Positions 24,491-33,698 are shown, counted from the first letter of the stretch. The stretch is DNA of 64,000 nucleotides from Candidatus Cardinium hertigii (GCF_003176915.1 NZ_CP029619.1:1116001-1180000); one strand, 5' to 3'. The notes: a model not told the origin generated them from the letters alone. Program-made: numbers and translations.

Positions 24491-25756
24491 ATGTTAGATA
24501 GATCGATTCCGCCAAAATTTCAGACAATTCATGCAATTGATTTTCCATGGCCAGCGTTGCATGTCCTTAAGAATCAGTTGCCGCTTTACCTGCTCAATGT
24601 AGGGAGTCAACCTATTATAGAAGTGGAATTAATTTTTAGAGGTGGTAATGCCTATGAAGCGGTTCCAGCTGCTGCTTATTTTACGGCTGCTATGCTATTG
24701 GAAGGGACTACAAACAAGTCGGCGCAAGCTATTGCTCAGGTTATAAGTTATTATGGTGCTACGATTGATGTTCGGTCAGAAACAGATTTTTGTTCCATAA
24801 CGCTTACTACCCTTTCGGCCCATATTGTGCCGATGATGGAGCTCTTGTTAGAAGTATTGTTGTATCCTAGTTTCCCTCAAAAATCACTAACCTTATTCAA
24901 ACGTTTAAAATCCCAATCCATTCGAATAGCGGACAAGAAGCCTGATAGAGTAGCCTATAAGTGCTTTCGTGCTGCTATCTTTCCAACACCTCATTCTTAC
25001 GGACGTTTTTTAACCTTACAAGAGGTAGAGGCGATCCAATTAGAAGATTTGTACAATCAGTATGCTAAATTCTTTTTTGCGGGTTGTACCATTTTTGTTA
25101 GTGGAGCAGTTACACCAGCAGCTTTACAATGCATTAAAGAACAGCTAGCCTATCTAGAACCAAAAGAAGCTGTGCTATCCCAATATGCGTTGCAGGGTTG
25201 TAAGGTTGAAAAAAAAGTAACGGGTACAACGGTACAGCAGCTACAAGCTGCCATTGTAATTGGTAAGCAATTACTGGTTAAAAAAGAAGCAGACTTTTTG
25301 CCGATGTGCATTGTAAATGAAATTTTAGGGGGTGGTTTTTGTTCTCGTTTGATGCAAAACCTTCGAGAGGATAAAGGCTATACCTATGGTATCTATTCGC
25401 GTATGGTTGCTTTGCAGCAGGCAGGTTATATCGCTATTATGACAGAAGTAGCCCAGTCAGTTGCGCCCAAAGCCATCCAAGAAGTTTACAAAGAAATAGA
25501 GCGCTTGCAAAATGAACTCGTTTCAACAACTCTATTAAAGAAAGTTAAAAATTACCTATTAGGCCGCTTTTTAACCACTATTAATGATCCTTTTTCCATT
25601 ATGCAGCGGTTTCAATCTGCTTATTTACATGGCTTGGATCAACAATACTATAGCGCATTTTACCATCAGGTGCAACAGATAACCCCTATAGAAATTAGAG
25701 ATTTAGCACAAAAATACTTATCTTTAGATAGTCTTACAGAAATTACAGTAAGTTAA
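24491..25756 (+). CDS. M16 family peptidase homologue lacking the zinc site
   Basis: Resembles the non-catalytic partner of Bacteroidota M16 peptidase pairs. The 421 residues form two M16 repeats. At the place where active members have HxxEH the sequence reads AAYFTAAMLLEGTTNKS (about 60-76), with no HxxEH, so zinc binding is not expected. The C-terminal half keeps the substrate-binding R/Y region (GGFCSRLMQNLREDKGYTYG, 281-300). Catalytic and non-catalytic subunits are normally adjacent; no HxxEH-bearing gene lies in this window, so either it is elsewhere or this protein acts alone. The M in MLDRSIPP is a plain ATG with AT-rich upstream DNA. Confidence 0.85.
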   Translation: MLDRSIPPKFQTIHAIDFPWPALHVLKNQLPLYLLNVGSQPIIEVELIFRGGNAYEAVPAAAYFTAAMLLEGTTNKSAQAIAQVISYYGATIDVRSETDFCSITLTTLSAHIVPMMELLLEVLLYPSFPQKSLTLFKRLKSQSIRIADKKPDRVAYKCFRAAIFPTPHSYGRFLTLQEVEAIQLEDLYNQYAKFFFAGCTIFVSGAVTPAALQCIKEQLAYLEPKEAVLSQYALQGCKVEKKVTGTTVQQLQAAIVIGKQLLVKKEADFLPMCIVNEILGGGFCSRLMQNLREDKGYTYGIYSRMVALQQAGYIAIMTEVAQSVAPKAIQEVYKEIERLQNELVSTTLLKKVKNYLLGRFLTTINDPFSIMQRFQSAYLHGLDQQYYSAFYHQVQQITPIEIRDLAQKYLSLDSLTEITVS

Positions 25757-25810
25757 GAAGGGTGCTGCAGGGCTGTCAGCATTTTTCTACATAGGCTGGT
25801 GATGGCCTAG

Positions 25811-25841
25811 TAGTAGGGCCTATTTGAGGATAGGTCTACTA
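25811..25841 (+). promoter_or_regulatory. Stem-loop upstream of rplM, leader or terminator
   Basis: TAGTAG (25811-25816) pairs with CTACTA (25836-25841), enclosing CCTAT/ATAGG, with a small internal bulge. It lies 55 bp after the M16 stop and 44 bp before rplM. It could be a terminator without a T-run or an autoregulatory ribosomal-protein leader. Confidence 0.4.
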
Positions 25842-25884
25842 TAATAATTGCAGTATATTAGGCTCATTTTTCTTTTAAGAAAGC

Positions 25885-26337
25885 GTGGATTGTATTAGTT
25901 ATAAGACAAAATATATAAGCAAGCAGCATATTGCGAGGCAGTGGGTTGTTGTAGATGCTACCGCACAAACATTAGGTAGATTGGCTAGTCAGGTGGCTTA
26001 TAGAATGCGTGGCAAACATAGGCCAGATTTTTCCCCTCATGTGGAAGGGGGGGACCATATTATTGTGCTCAATGCAGATAAGATAGTGTTATCTGGTAAT
26101 AAATGGGAAAACAAAACATATGTTACCTATTCGGGTTATCCTGGTGGTGTAAAGAAAGCTACCCCTAAGGAGGTGCAACGGGTTAATCCCAAGCGTATGG
26201 TAGAGCATGCGATAAAAGGCATGTTGCCTAAAAATAGGTTAGGAAGAAAGTTGTTCCATAATTTACATGTTTTTTTGGGTGGTGTGCATCCTTATGCTGC
26301 TCAAAAACCAAGTGAAGTAAGTCTTAAATACAAATGA
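25885..26337 (+). CDS. rplM: Large ribosomal subunit protein uL13
   Basis: A 50S assembly protein, 150 residues, starting with GTG as MDCISYKTKYISK, which matches the Bacteroidota uL13 opening. Conserved segments are WVVVDATAQTLGRLAS, GDHIIVLNADKIVLSGNKW, KMLPKNRLG-like MLPKNRLGRKL and LHVFLGGVHPYAAQKP. It begins the conserved run rplM-rpsI-rpsB-tsf and its stop overlaps the rpsI start by 4 bp (ATGA), indicating translational coupling. Confidence 0.95.
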   Translation: MDCISYKTKYISKQHIARQWVVVDATAQTLGRLASQVAYRMRGKHRPDFSPHVEGGDHIIVLNADKIVLSGNKWENKTYVTYSGYPGGVKKATPKEVQRVNPKRMVEHAIKGMLPKNRLGRKLFHNLHVFLGGVHPYAAQKPSEVSLKYK

Positions 26338-26732
26338 AAGGGATGGAAAGCGTGCATGCGGTAGGCCGAAGAAAGACTGCAATAGCTAGGGTCTATTTTA
26401 TGAAAGGGAATGGGGTTATTAAGGTCAACCAGAGGGAGTTTATGAACTATTTCCCGTTGGAGGCTATGCGGCTCATTGTTAAACAGCCGATAGAAAAATT
26501 AAAGTTAGAGAATCATTATGATGTAACCATTAATGTTTCTGGTGGTGGATTACGGGGGCAAGCCGAAGCGGTTCGGCTAGGCATCGCTAGGGCATGCTGT
26601 AAGTTAGACATGGAAAATAATAAGCCTTTATTAAAAAAAGAAGGCTTCCTTACAAGGGATGCTAGGATAGTAGAGCGAAAAAAATATGGCCGTAAAAAAG
26701 CAAGGAAGCGCTTCCAGTTTACCAAACGTTAA
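26334..26732 (+). CDS. rpsI: Small ribosomal subunit protein uS9
   Basis: A 30S head protein of 132 residues. It begins MKGMESVHAVGRRKTAIARV and ends RKKARKRFQFTKR, whose basic tail with terminal KR reaches the P-site tRNA. GSGGLRGQAEA-like SGGGLRGQAEAVRLGIARA lies mid-protein. It overlaps rplM by 4 bp. Normal length, no anomalies. Confidence 0.95.
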   Translation: MKGMESVHAVGRRKTAIARVYFMKGNGVIKVNQREFMNYFPLEAMRLIVKQPIEKLKLENHYDVTINVSGGGLRGQAEAVRLGIARACCKLDMENNKPLLKKEGFLTRDARIVERKKYGRKKARKRFQFTKR

Positions 26733-26768
26733 ATTTATATTGGTTGTGTAGGCAATTATTAACCTATA

Positions 26769-27719
26769 ATGATACAGTTAGAACACAAAACACTCCTAGA
26801 AGCGGGTGTTCATTTTGGCCATTTAACTAGAAAGTGGAACCCAAAAATGGCACCCTTTATTTTCATGAAACAGAATGGTATACACATTGTTGATTTAAAC
26901 AAGACCATTGCTGCTATGCAAGAAGCGATACCCCATTTGTATGCTATAGCAAGAGCTGGCAAAAAGATTTTATTTGTAGCTACTAAAAAGCAAGCGAAGG
27001 TTTCAGTAGGTAAGATAGCGAATGAATTAGGGATGCCCTATGTTGCAGAGCGCTGGTTGGGTGGTACGTTAACTAATTTTTTAACCATCCGAAAGTTGCT
27101 CAAGCGTATGTCTACGTTAGAAAAAAACATGCATACGACTTACTACAAGAACTTAGCTAAAAAAGAACGATTGGTTATTGCACGCGAGCAAGAAAAACTC
27201 AAGAGGCTTTTGCAAGGGTTGTCCAATATTACGAGGTTGCCGGCTGCTTTATTTGTCATTGATATTAACAAGGAGCATATTGCGGTTAAGGAAGCACGTA
27301 AGCTGGGAATCCCCATTTTTGCGCTTACTGATACCAATACCAATCCAACCCTGGTGGATTTTGCTATTCCTGGTAATGATGATGCCTTTCGTTCTATTGA
27401 TTTAATAGTACGCTACGTGGGAGACGCTATAAAAGAAGGCATAGAAGCTTATAAAAAAGATAAATTAGAAGCTGCTGCCAAGATTGAAACAGTAGGGGAT
27501 AGTACAATAACACCTAAACATGCTCCAAATAGGGGCATCAAGATAGTACAGGGTGTGGTCATTAAGCAAAATAGGAAGGTTCAAAAGCCGTCTTCTGTAG
27601 GTAAGACTGCGGAACCTGATACAAGCAGTGGGGAGCCTACTACTCCACCTATTGCTACTGGACCTGCTTCTCCTGATCCTGTGGTTAGTGAGACTCCCCA
27701 GCCGAAAGATCAGGATTAG
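26769..27719 (+). CDS. rpsB: Small ribosomal subunit protein uS2 with long C-terminal tail
   Basis: A 30S protein, 316 residues. The core (about 1-235) has LEAGVHFGHLTRKWNPKM, AERWLGGTLTNFLTIRK, LFVIDINKEHIAVKEARKL and the conserved LTDTNTNPTLVDFAIPGNDD. The last 80 or so residues are a Pro/Thr/Ser-rich, low-complexity extension (TSSGEPTTPPIATGPASPDP) beyond the usual uS2 end; Bacteroidota uS2 often has a tail, but this one is long. It follows rpsI by 36 bp and is probably co-transcribed with tsf. Confidence 0.94.
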   Translation: MIQLEHKTLLEAGVHFGHLTRKWNPKMAPFIFMKQNGIHIVDLNKTIAAMQEAIPHLYAIARAGKKILFVATKKQAKVSVGKIANELGMPYVAERWLGGTLTNFLTIRKLLKRMSTLEKNMHTTYYKNLAKKERLVIAREQEKLKRLLQGLSNITRLPAALFVIDINKEHIAVKEARKLGIPIFALTDTNTNPTLVDFAIPGNDDAFRSIDLIVRYVGDAIKEGIEAYKKDKLEAAAKIETVGDSTITPKHAPNRGIKIVQGVVIKQNRKVQKPSSVGKTAEPDTSSGEPTTPPIATGPASPDPVVSETPQPKDQD

Positions 27720-27831
27720 AAATGCGGTAGAGAGGAGATTCGATTATAGGGTCTCGTCTTATACCAAGTAAAGTAAATAATAGGGTAAAAATTGAGAAGG
27801 TTATATAGCTTATAAAAATTATTTTATATAT

Positions 27832-28665
27832 ATGGCAATTACAGCACAGGAGATAGCTGCACTCAGAAAAAAAACGGGTGCAGGTATAATGGATTGCAAA
27901 AAGGCGCTAATGGAGGCGGGGGGTGACTTTGAACAAGCAATTGATTTGCTTAGAAAGAAAGGACGTAAGTTATGTATGGATCGTGCAGCGCGTCAGGCTA
28001 GTGAAGGGGCGGTCTTTGCTGCTGTAAGCAGCGATCAGCAAGAAGCTTTTTTATTGGTACTGAATTGTGAAACAGACTTTGTAGCTAGGAATGAGCAGTT
28101 CCTACAGCTGGGCAATGCTATCCTAGCAGAATGTGTGGCGCATAGGCCTGATTCGATAGAAACTTTGCTGCAGTTGCCTTTAAAAGATGGCGTGGTTCAG
28201 GATGCAATTATGGAAGCTATTGGTGTGATAGGAGAGAAGATTGCTATTTCTGCCTATGAGACGCTTAGAGGGACTATCGTCGTTCCCTATATTCATACAG
28301 GGAATACGTTAGGGGTGCTGGTGGCATTGCAAGGTGCTAACGCTGCACAATCAGAGGCGGTAGGAAAGGAAATTGCGATGCAAATTGCTGCTATGCACCC
28401 AGTTGCAGTGGATGAAACACAAGTGGATCCAGCTTTAGTAGCAAGAGAAACTGCTGTTATTCAAGAGCAATTAGCTCAAGAAGGCTTTACTGGGTTTAAA
28501 GCAGAAAAAATTACACAAGGTAGGTTGCATAAGTTTTTTCAGGAGAGTACGCTCTTACAGCAACCTTTTGTATTTGCACAAAACAACAAGTTAACCGTTG
28601 GCCAATACCTACAATCCCTTGCTTTAACAGTTACCGCCTTTAAGCGTGTACAGGTAAATGGCTAG
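27832..28665 (+). CDS. tsf: Elongation factor Ts
   Basis: The guanine nucleotide exchange factor for EF-Tu, 277 residues. The N-terminal UBA-like region has IAALRKKTGAGIMDCKKAL (9-27), the EF-Ts signature, and the core contains LNCETDFVARNEQF (about 77-90) with the TDFV residues that insert into EF-Tu. Length is normal for Bacteroidota (about 275). It follows rpsB by 112 bp. Confidence 0.95.
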   Translation: MAITAQEIAALRKKTGAGIMDCKKALMEAGGDFEQAIDLLRKKGRKLCMDRAARQASEGAVFAAVSSDQQEAFLLVLNCETDFVARNEQFLQLGNAILAECVAHRPDSIETLLQLPLKDGVVQDAIMEAIGVIGEKIAISAYETLRGTIVVPYIHTGNTLGVLVALQGANAAQSEAVGKEIAMQIAAMHPVAVDETQVDPALVARETAVIQEQLAQEGFTGFKAEKITQGRLHKFFQESTLLQQPFVFAQNNKLTVGQYLQSLALTVTAFKRVQVNG

Positions 28666-28917
28666 TTGCACCGTGGGACGAAGTCCCGACGTTCCTTGCT
28701 GCTTCTAGCTTGCCTTGCTTTTTTCTTCTCCCTTCTCCCTTCTCCCTTCTCGCATATCCCCCCCCCCTTGTAGCCTATGCAGTTGCCTGCTGCTATCATT
28801 ATATACCTTATTTCCCAGACAGAGCGCAGTAGGATAGCTAATTGTATACATTTCCTATCCTATTAGTTGGTGGTATCATTGCTATATTCTATTTTAACCT
28901 AATAATTACATAGAAGC
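28666..28917. other. Intergenic region with hairpin and C/T-rich microrepeat
   Basis: Just after tsf lies a short GGGAC-GAA-GTCCC hairpin (about 28674-28686). Next comes a 7-bp microrepeat (CCCTTCT, about 28729-28752) and a run of ten C (about 28760-28769). The hairpin may end tsf transcription. No gene is seen. Confidence 0.45.
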
Positions 28918-29937
28918 ATGGAAAATAATTCACATAACATATGGGATGAGTTAGGGAAGCCAATAGAAGCATTTGATAAAGCTTTGCGCCCACTGCAGTT
29001 TAGAGATTTTTACGGACAGGAAGAGTTAATAAACAATATGCAAGTGTTTGTGGCAGCCGCTAAACAAAGGAAAGAAGCATTGGATCACGTCCTACTGCAT
29101 GGTCCACCTGGTTTAGGGAAGACTACCATGGCCTATATTATTGCTAGTGAACTGAATGCTAATATAAAAGTAACATCTGGACCTGTTTTGGATAAACCTA
29201 GTAATTTAGCAGGTATTTTAACAAATTTAGCTGCTTATGATGTGCTTTTTATAGATGAAATACATCGTTTGAATCCCATAGTAGAGGAGTATTTGTATAC
29301 TGCTATGGAAGATTTTAAAATAGACATTCTATTAGATTCAGGACCTAGTGCACGAAGTATACAGTTGGTATTGCAGCCTTTTACGTTGGTGGGGGCTACT
29401 ACGCGTTCGGGTTTATTGACAGCACCTTTGCGTGCTCGTTTTGGTATTAATGCACGGCTGGATTACTACGATGCTACCTTGTTAGCAAAGATCGTGCAGC
29501 GGGCTGCACTTTTATTGCATTTAACTGTGGATCAAGCTGCTGCTTATGAGATTGCCCAACGCAGTAGGGGTACGCCTCGTATAGCGCATAACCTCTTAAG
29601 ACGTACCAGGGATTTTGCTCAAATTAAAGGGAATGGTTCTATTACCCAAGATATGGTTAAACTCAGCTTGGCTGCACTGAATGTAGATGAAAATGGACTA
29701 GATGCGATGGATAAACGTATTCTTATCAATATTATTGAAAAATTCAGGGGGGGGCCTGTGGGTCTTGCTACGCTTGCTACAGCTTGCTCAGAAGAAGCTG
29801 AAACCATAGAAGAAGTATATGAGCCTTTTCTTATTCAGGAAGGCTACATTAAACGTACTTCCCGGGGAAGAATAGCTACGGAATTAGCTTACAAACAGTT
29901 AGGGGTGCCTTATAGGGTGGATTTATTTGGTAAATAA
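28918..29937 (+). CDS. ruvB: Holliday junction branch migration helicase RuvB
   Basis: A hexameric AAA+ motor that drives branch migration with RuvA. The 339 residues show Walker A GPPGLGKTT (62-70), Walker B LFIDEIHRL (110-118), sensor GATTRSGLLTAPLRARFG (159-176) and the C-terminal winged-helix region (GGPVGLATLATA, then EPFLIQEGYIKRTSRGR). Length is normal. It may be co-transcribed with yebC 23 bp downstream. ruvA and ruvC are not in the window. Confidence 0.95.
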   Translation: MENNSHNIWDELGKPIEAFDKALRPLQFRDFYGQEELINNMQVFVAAAKQRKEALDHVLLHGPPGLGKTTMAYIIASELNANIKVTSGPVLDKPSNLAGILTNLAAYDVLFIDEIHRLNPIVEEYLYTAMEDFKIDILLDSGPSARSIQLVLQPFTLVGATTRSGLLTAPLRARFGINARLDYYDATLLAKIVQRAALLLHLTVDQAAAYEIAQRSRGTPRIAHNLLRRTRDFAQIKGNGSITQDMVKLSLAALNVDENGLDAMDKRILINIIEKFRGGPVGLATLATACSEEAETIEEVYEPFLIQEGYIKRTSRGRIATELAYKQLGVPYRVDLFGK

Positions 29938-29960
29938 TAGTTAAAAATGAAATTTTAAGT

Positions 29961-30728
29961 ATGGCAGGGCATAGTAAATGGTCTAATATTAAGCGTAAGA
30001 AAGAGATAAACGATGCTAAAAGAAGCAAAATCTTCACCAAACTGGCTAAAGAAATAACGGTAGCTGCTAGGAATGGCTCCCCAGATCCAACGCTGAACCT
30101 GCGCCTGCGTTTGGCTATTCAAAATGCAAAGGGGGCAAATATGACTAAAGAGGCTATATTGCGTGCTATTCATAAAGGCAATAAAATGGATTCATCTGTA
30201 TATGAGGAAGTGAATTATGAGGGCGTTGGTCCCCATGGGGTGGCTATTATGGTAACCTGTATGACAGATAAGGTTATTCGAACAGTAGCTAATGTACGTA
30301 CTATTTTTACTAAATATGGTGGGAGCTTAGAGAAAAGTGGTTCAATTTCATTTTTGTTTGATCACAAAGCTGTTTTTATCATTCCATTAGGGGTTATCAA
30401 GCAGGAAGATGATTTTGTATTGGCTTTAATAGATGCAGGTGCAGAAACAGTAGAGAAAGGGGAGGAAACTATGTATACTACTTGTTCGGTAGCGCATTTT
30501 GGTCGCGTACAACAACAGTTAGAGGCAACTGCTGTTACGCCTGTTTATTGTGGTTTACAATATATACCCCATACTTTTGTAGAGGTAAATAATGAAGCAT
30601 TGGTAAAATTAAACAAGCTTGTAAGGGCTTTAAAAGAAGAAGAGGATGTACAACAAGTATATCATAATATAGCGCTTAAGGAGGAGCAAAGGGAGGTTTG
30701 GGAACAGGACGATCTCTGGTTTAGTTGA
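29961..30728 (+). CDS. YebC/PmpR family protein
   Basis: A member of the YebC family, whose members act as transcriptional regulators or, for some, as ribosome-associated factors at proline stretches. The 255 residues start MAGHSKWSNIKRKKEINDAKR, the diagnostic N-terminus, and continue with a DPTLNLRLRLAIQNAKGANM segment and GPHGVAIMVTCMTDK. Slightly longer than the usual 240-250. It lies between ruvB and lipA; ruv linkage is common for this family. A minisatellite begins about 35 bp after its stop. Confidence 0.92.
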   Translation: MAGHSKWSNIKRKKEINDAKRSKIFTKLAKEITVAARNGSPDPTLNLRLRLAIQNAKGANMTKEAILRAIHKGNKMDSSVYEEVNYEGVGPHGVAIMVTCMTDKVIRTVANVRTIFTKYGGSLEKSGSISFLFDHKAVFIIPLGVIKQEDDFVLALIDAGAETVEKGEETMYTTCSVAHFGRVQQQLEATAVTPVYCGLQYIPHTFVEVNNEALVKLNKLVRALKEEEDVQQVYHNIALKEEQREVWEQDDLWFS

Positions 30729-30762
30729 GCAAGTAGCATAATATAAATTTTGGTATCTTTAT

Positions 30763-30948
30763 ACGAAGAAGAGGGGTAGAAGAAAGAGGGTAGAAGAAGG
30801 AGGGTAGAAGAAGGAGGGATAGAAGAAGGAGGGTAGAAGAAGGAGGGTAGAAGAAGGAGGGTAGAAGAAGGAGGGTAGAAGAAGGAGGGTAGAAGAAGGA
30901 GGTAGAAAATGGGGAGTAGAAAAATGGGGAGTAGAAAAATGGGGCAAA
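30763..30948. repeat. Minisatellite, 14-bp purine-rich unit, directly before lipA
   Basis: The unit AGAAGAAGGAGGGT is repeated about ten times (30766-30900), then a related 15-bp unit (AGTAGAAAAATGGGG) about three times up to the lipA ATG. The plus strand is almost pure purine, so it repeats Shine-Dalgarno-like AAGGAGG many times. An open frame on the other strand is only repeat-encoded Ser/Pro/Phe/Leu. Confidence 0.92.
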
Positions 30949-31809
30949 ATGGATAATACTGAATCAATAGAGAGAAGTCAGCGTCCCAGTTGGCTTAAGG
31001 TGAAGTTACCCATAGGCAAGCGTTATGCGGCGGTACGTTCGCTGGTAGATAAGTATCGGTTGCATACGATTTGTACAAGCGGAAATTGTCCCAATATGGG
31101 GGAATGTTGGGGGGCGGGGACTGCTACTTTTATGATTTTGGGGAATGTTTGTACGAGGAGCTGTTCTTTTTGTGCGGTAGCTACCGGAAGGCCTATGGTT
31201 TATGATAAAGAGGAACCCAAAAGAGTAGCCAAAGCAATTCAGTTGATGGGCGTTAAGCATGCGGTTATTACCTCTGTAAACAGGGATGAATTAAAGGATC
31301 GTGGGGCAGAAATATGGTATCAAACGGTTGTAGAAACCAAAGCTTTGACCCCAACCACAACGATTGAAACGTTAATTCCAGACGTTAAGGGTAGTTGGTG
31401 GGCATTGGAGCGGATGATTAGCGCAGGGCAAGAGGTGGTTTCACACAATATGGAAACAGTAGAGCGGTTGTATAGGCCAGTTCGGCCACAGGGTAACTAT
31501 ACACGAAGCTTGGAACAGCTTAAACGTATTAAAGCCTATGGAAAACGATCCAAGTCAGGAATTATGCTGGGACTAGGAGAAACAGATGCAGAAGTATACC
31601 AAATTATGGATGATCTTCGAGCAGTTGACGTAGATGTGTTAACATTAGGTCAGTATTTACAACCCACCAAAAAACACCTTGCCGTGGTTTCTTTTGTGCA
31701 TCCAGATAAATTCTCTCATTTTAAAGAGGAAGGAATGAAACGTGGTTTCTCTTATGTAGAATCTGGTCCACTGGTCCGCTCTTCTTACCGTGCAGAACGG
31801 CATATTTAA
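30949..31809 (+). CDS. lipA: Lipoyl synthase
   Basis: A radical SAM enzyme that inserts two sulphurs into octanoyl groups on the E2 and H proteins. The 286 residues carry both clusters: the auxiliary one with Cys42, Cys47 and Cys53 ([12 protein letters not shown]) and the radical SAM CxxxCxxC at 68, 72 and 75 (CTRSCSFC). The RSSYRA end, with its serine ligand, is present. Length is normal. lipB is not in the window. The gene has almost no unique 5' leader because the minisatellite reaches the start codon. Confidence 0.95.
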   Translation: MDNTESIERSQRPSWLKVKLPIGKRYAAVRSLVDKYRLHTICTSGNCPNMGECWGAGTATFMILGNVCTRSCSFCAVATGRPMVYDKEEPKRVAKAIQLMGVKHAVITSVNRDELKDRGAEIWYQTVVETKALTPTTTIETLIPDVKGSWWALERMISAGQEVVSHNMETVERLYRPVRPQGNYTRSLEQLKRIKAYGKRSKSGIMLGLGETDAEVYQIMDDLRAVDVDVLTLGQYLQPTKKHLAVVSFVHPDKFSHFKEEGMKRGFSYVESGPLVRSSYRAERHI

Positions 31810-31848
31810 TATTCCCTCAGCTGCTTTATCTGTTTTTTTTTGCCTTTA

Positions 31849-31892
31849 ATCTATTTAAACGTTCCTAATAATCTATTTAGACGTTCCTATAG
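31849..31892 (+). repeat. Direct repeat, 22 bp, two copies
   Basis: AATCTATTTAAACGTTCCTA is followed at once by AATCTATTTAGACGTTCCTA, just before the likely start of the DUF1703 gene. It may be part of a leader or operator, or a simple slippage duplication. Confidence 0.65.
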
Positions 31893-31896
31893 TAGC

Positions 31897-33678
31897 ATGT
31901 ACAAATTACCGATTGGCGTTGACAACTTTCAGGAGTTAATAAAAGGGGATTATCTTTTTTGTGATAAGACGGCTATGCTTGCTGAATTATTAGGCAAAGG
32001 AGATAAAGTTACTTTAATTACACGTCCGCGTCGTTGGGGGAAGACACTGAATATGTCTATGCTGCAGCATTTTTTTGCTTCAGAAGTGAATGGAGTAAGT
32101 ACAGCAGGTTTATTTGATGATTTGGCAATCGGTAAGCTAGATGGCGGTAAATACCTTGGACAATATCAAGGTAAACATCCGGTCATTATGCTAAGCTTTA
32201 AGGATATCAATGCAGATAGCTTTCAAGGGGCTTACAATGCGGTGTATGAGTTGATCTTAAAAGTGTATAGTTCCTATACTTATGTGTTGCATAGTGATAA
32301 GATTAATGAAATACAGCTGAAGAAGCTACATACTCTTCTCAACAATCAGGCCAATCAACAACAATTAGAATCTGCCCTAGAACTGCTTAGCCAATGCCTT
32401 TACCAATACCATGGTCAAAAAGTCTATATGCTTATAGATGAATACGATACGCCTCTTAATAAAGCTTATGGAAATGAGGCATACGTAAAAGCTATGGTTG
32501 CATTTATGCGTAACCTATTTAGTGCTGCTTTAAAAGGAAATGCTACGCTAGAAAAAGGGGTATTAACGGGTATATTACGTATTTCTAAAGATAGTATGCT
32601 TTCTGGGTTAAATAACCTGAAGACTTATACTCTTTTAGATCAAGGTTATAGTAGCCATTTTGGTTTGAGTGAAGCAGAAGTTCAAGATTTATTTACCAGA
32701 AAAAATCTTTCTACTTGTCTAGATCAAGTAAAAAGCTGGTACAATGGTTACAAAGTAGGCAGCTTGATTAGGTATAATCCATGGTCTATTATTTCATGTT
32801 TGAGCGAAGAGGGTTATTTTGATTTGTATTGGATTAATACCGGAAATAATGATTTAATTAAACAACTGATTCTTTCTTCTAACGATAGCATTAAAGGTCA
32901 GTTTGAGCAATTGATGCAAGGAGCGGCTTTAACCGTATCGATTGATAAGCATCTTGCTTTTGATCTGCTGGATAAAAGTGAAACGGCTTTATGGAGCTTA
33001 CTTTTATTTGCTGGCTATTTAACTTGGGAAAAAAGCAGTTTAAGTAGAAGTAGTGATTTATATGATTGTGTAGTTAGCATTCCTAATAATGAAGTACGCA
33101 GACTCTACAACCGCTTTTTTGAAGAATGGTTGCTTACTAAATTTCCTAATCAACGGAGCTATGCTACCTTTTTAAGCCATCTACTAGAGGGCAATGTCCG
33201 TGCATTTACACAAGATCTCAGTACTTATCTTTTACAGTGTGTCAGTTTTATGGATACTACTTCTGGTAAGCAAGGGGAAAGTTTTTACCATGGTTTTGTT
33301 TTAGCCATGCTGGCTAGCATCAGTGATAGCTATTCTATACGCTCCAATCGAGAAAGTGGTTTTGGAAGGTATGATGTGTTGATCATCCCTAAAAAAGATT
33401 CCAAAGCAATTTTATTGGAATTCAAATACCTACGGAAGGAAGAAGAGCTGGAAAATGGAGCTAAAGTTGCGCTAGATCAAATACGAGGGCGCGCTTATCA
33501 TACCGAATTATTACAACATACGCATGTCCAGGAAGTAGTAGAGATTGGCATTGCTTTTTCCGGGAAGGCAGTGTTGTCAGCTTATGCTACCTATGATTTG
33601 GTGCATAAAAAGACTGGAACACTGCATGTAACGGGTAGATATGGCCAAATAGAGGGAGATGAATGCTACCCAAAATAG
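31897..33678 (+). CDS. AAA-ATPase with C-terminal PD-(D/E)XK nuclease-like domain (DUF1703 type)
   Basis: A member of a family expanded in Amoebophilaceae and some other Bacteroidota; its function is unsettled. From ATG 31897 (593 residues; a TTG-started frame opens at 31840) it begins MYKLPIGVDNFQELIKGDY and has a Walker A-like RPRRWGKTLNMSML (about 45-58), a MLIDEYDTPLN Walker B region and a C-terminal FGRYDVLIIPKK ... AILLEFKYLR with the D and ExK of a PD-(D/E)XK nuclease (about 489-512). It is intact. The family is often linked to mobile DNA, but the neighbours here give no clue. Confidence 0.88.
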   Translation: MYKLPIGVDNFQELIKGDYLFCDKTAMLAELLGKGDKVTLITRPRRWGKTLNMSMLQHFFASEVNGVSTAGLFDDLAIGKLDGGKYLGQYQGKHPVIMLSFKDINADSFQGAYNAVYELILKVYSSYTYVLHSDKINEIQLKKLHTLLNNQANQQQLESALELLSQCLYQYHGQKVYMLIDEYDTPLNKAYGNEAYVKAMVAFMRNLFSAALKGNATLEKGVLTGILRISKDSMLSGLNNLKTYTLLDQGYSSHFGLSEAEVQDLFTRKNLSTCLDQVKSWYNGYKVGSLIRYNPWSIISCLSEEGYFDLYWINTGNNDLIKQLILSSNDSIKGQFEQLMQGAALTVSIDKHLAFDLLDKSETALWSLLLFAGYLTWEKSSLSRSSDLYDCVVSIPNNEVRRLYNRFFEEWLLTKFPNQRSYATFLSHLLEGNVRAFTQDLSTYLLQCVSFMDTTSGKQGESFYHGFVLAMLASISDSYSIRSNRESGFGRYDVLIIPKKDSKAILLEFKYLRKEEELENGAKVALDQIRGRAYHTELLQHTHVQEVVEIGIAFSGKAVLSAYATYDLVHKKTGTLHVTGRYGQIEGDECYPK

Positions 33679-33698
33679 AAGATAGCGCCTTAGGTTGC

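Noticed and set aside
30662-30967. Minus-strand Ser/Pro/Leu-rich frames opposite the lipA leader
   Set aside because: They are translations of the minisatellite and overlap yebC and lipA in antisense.
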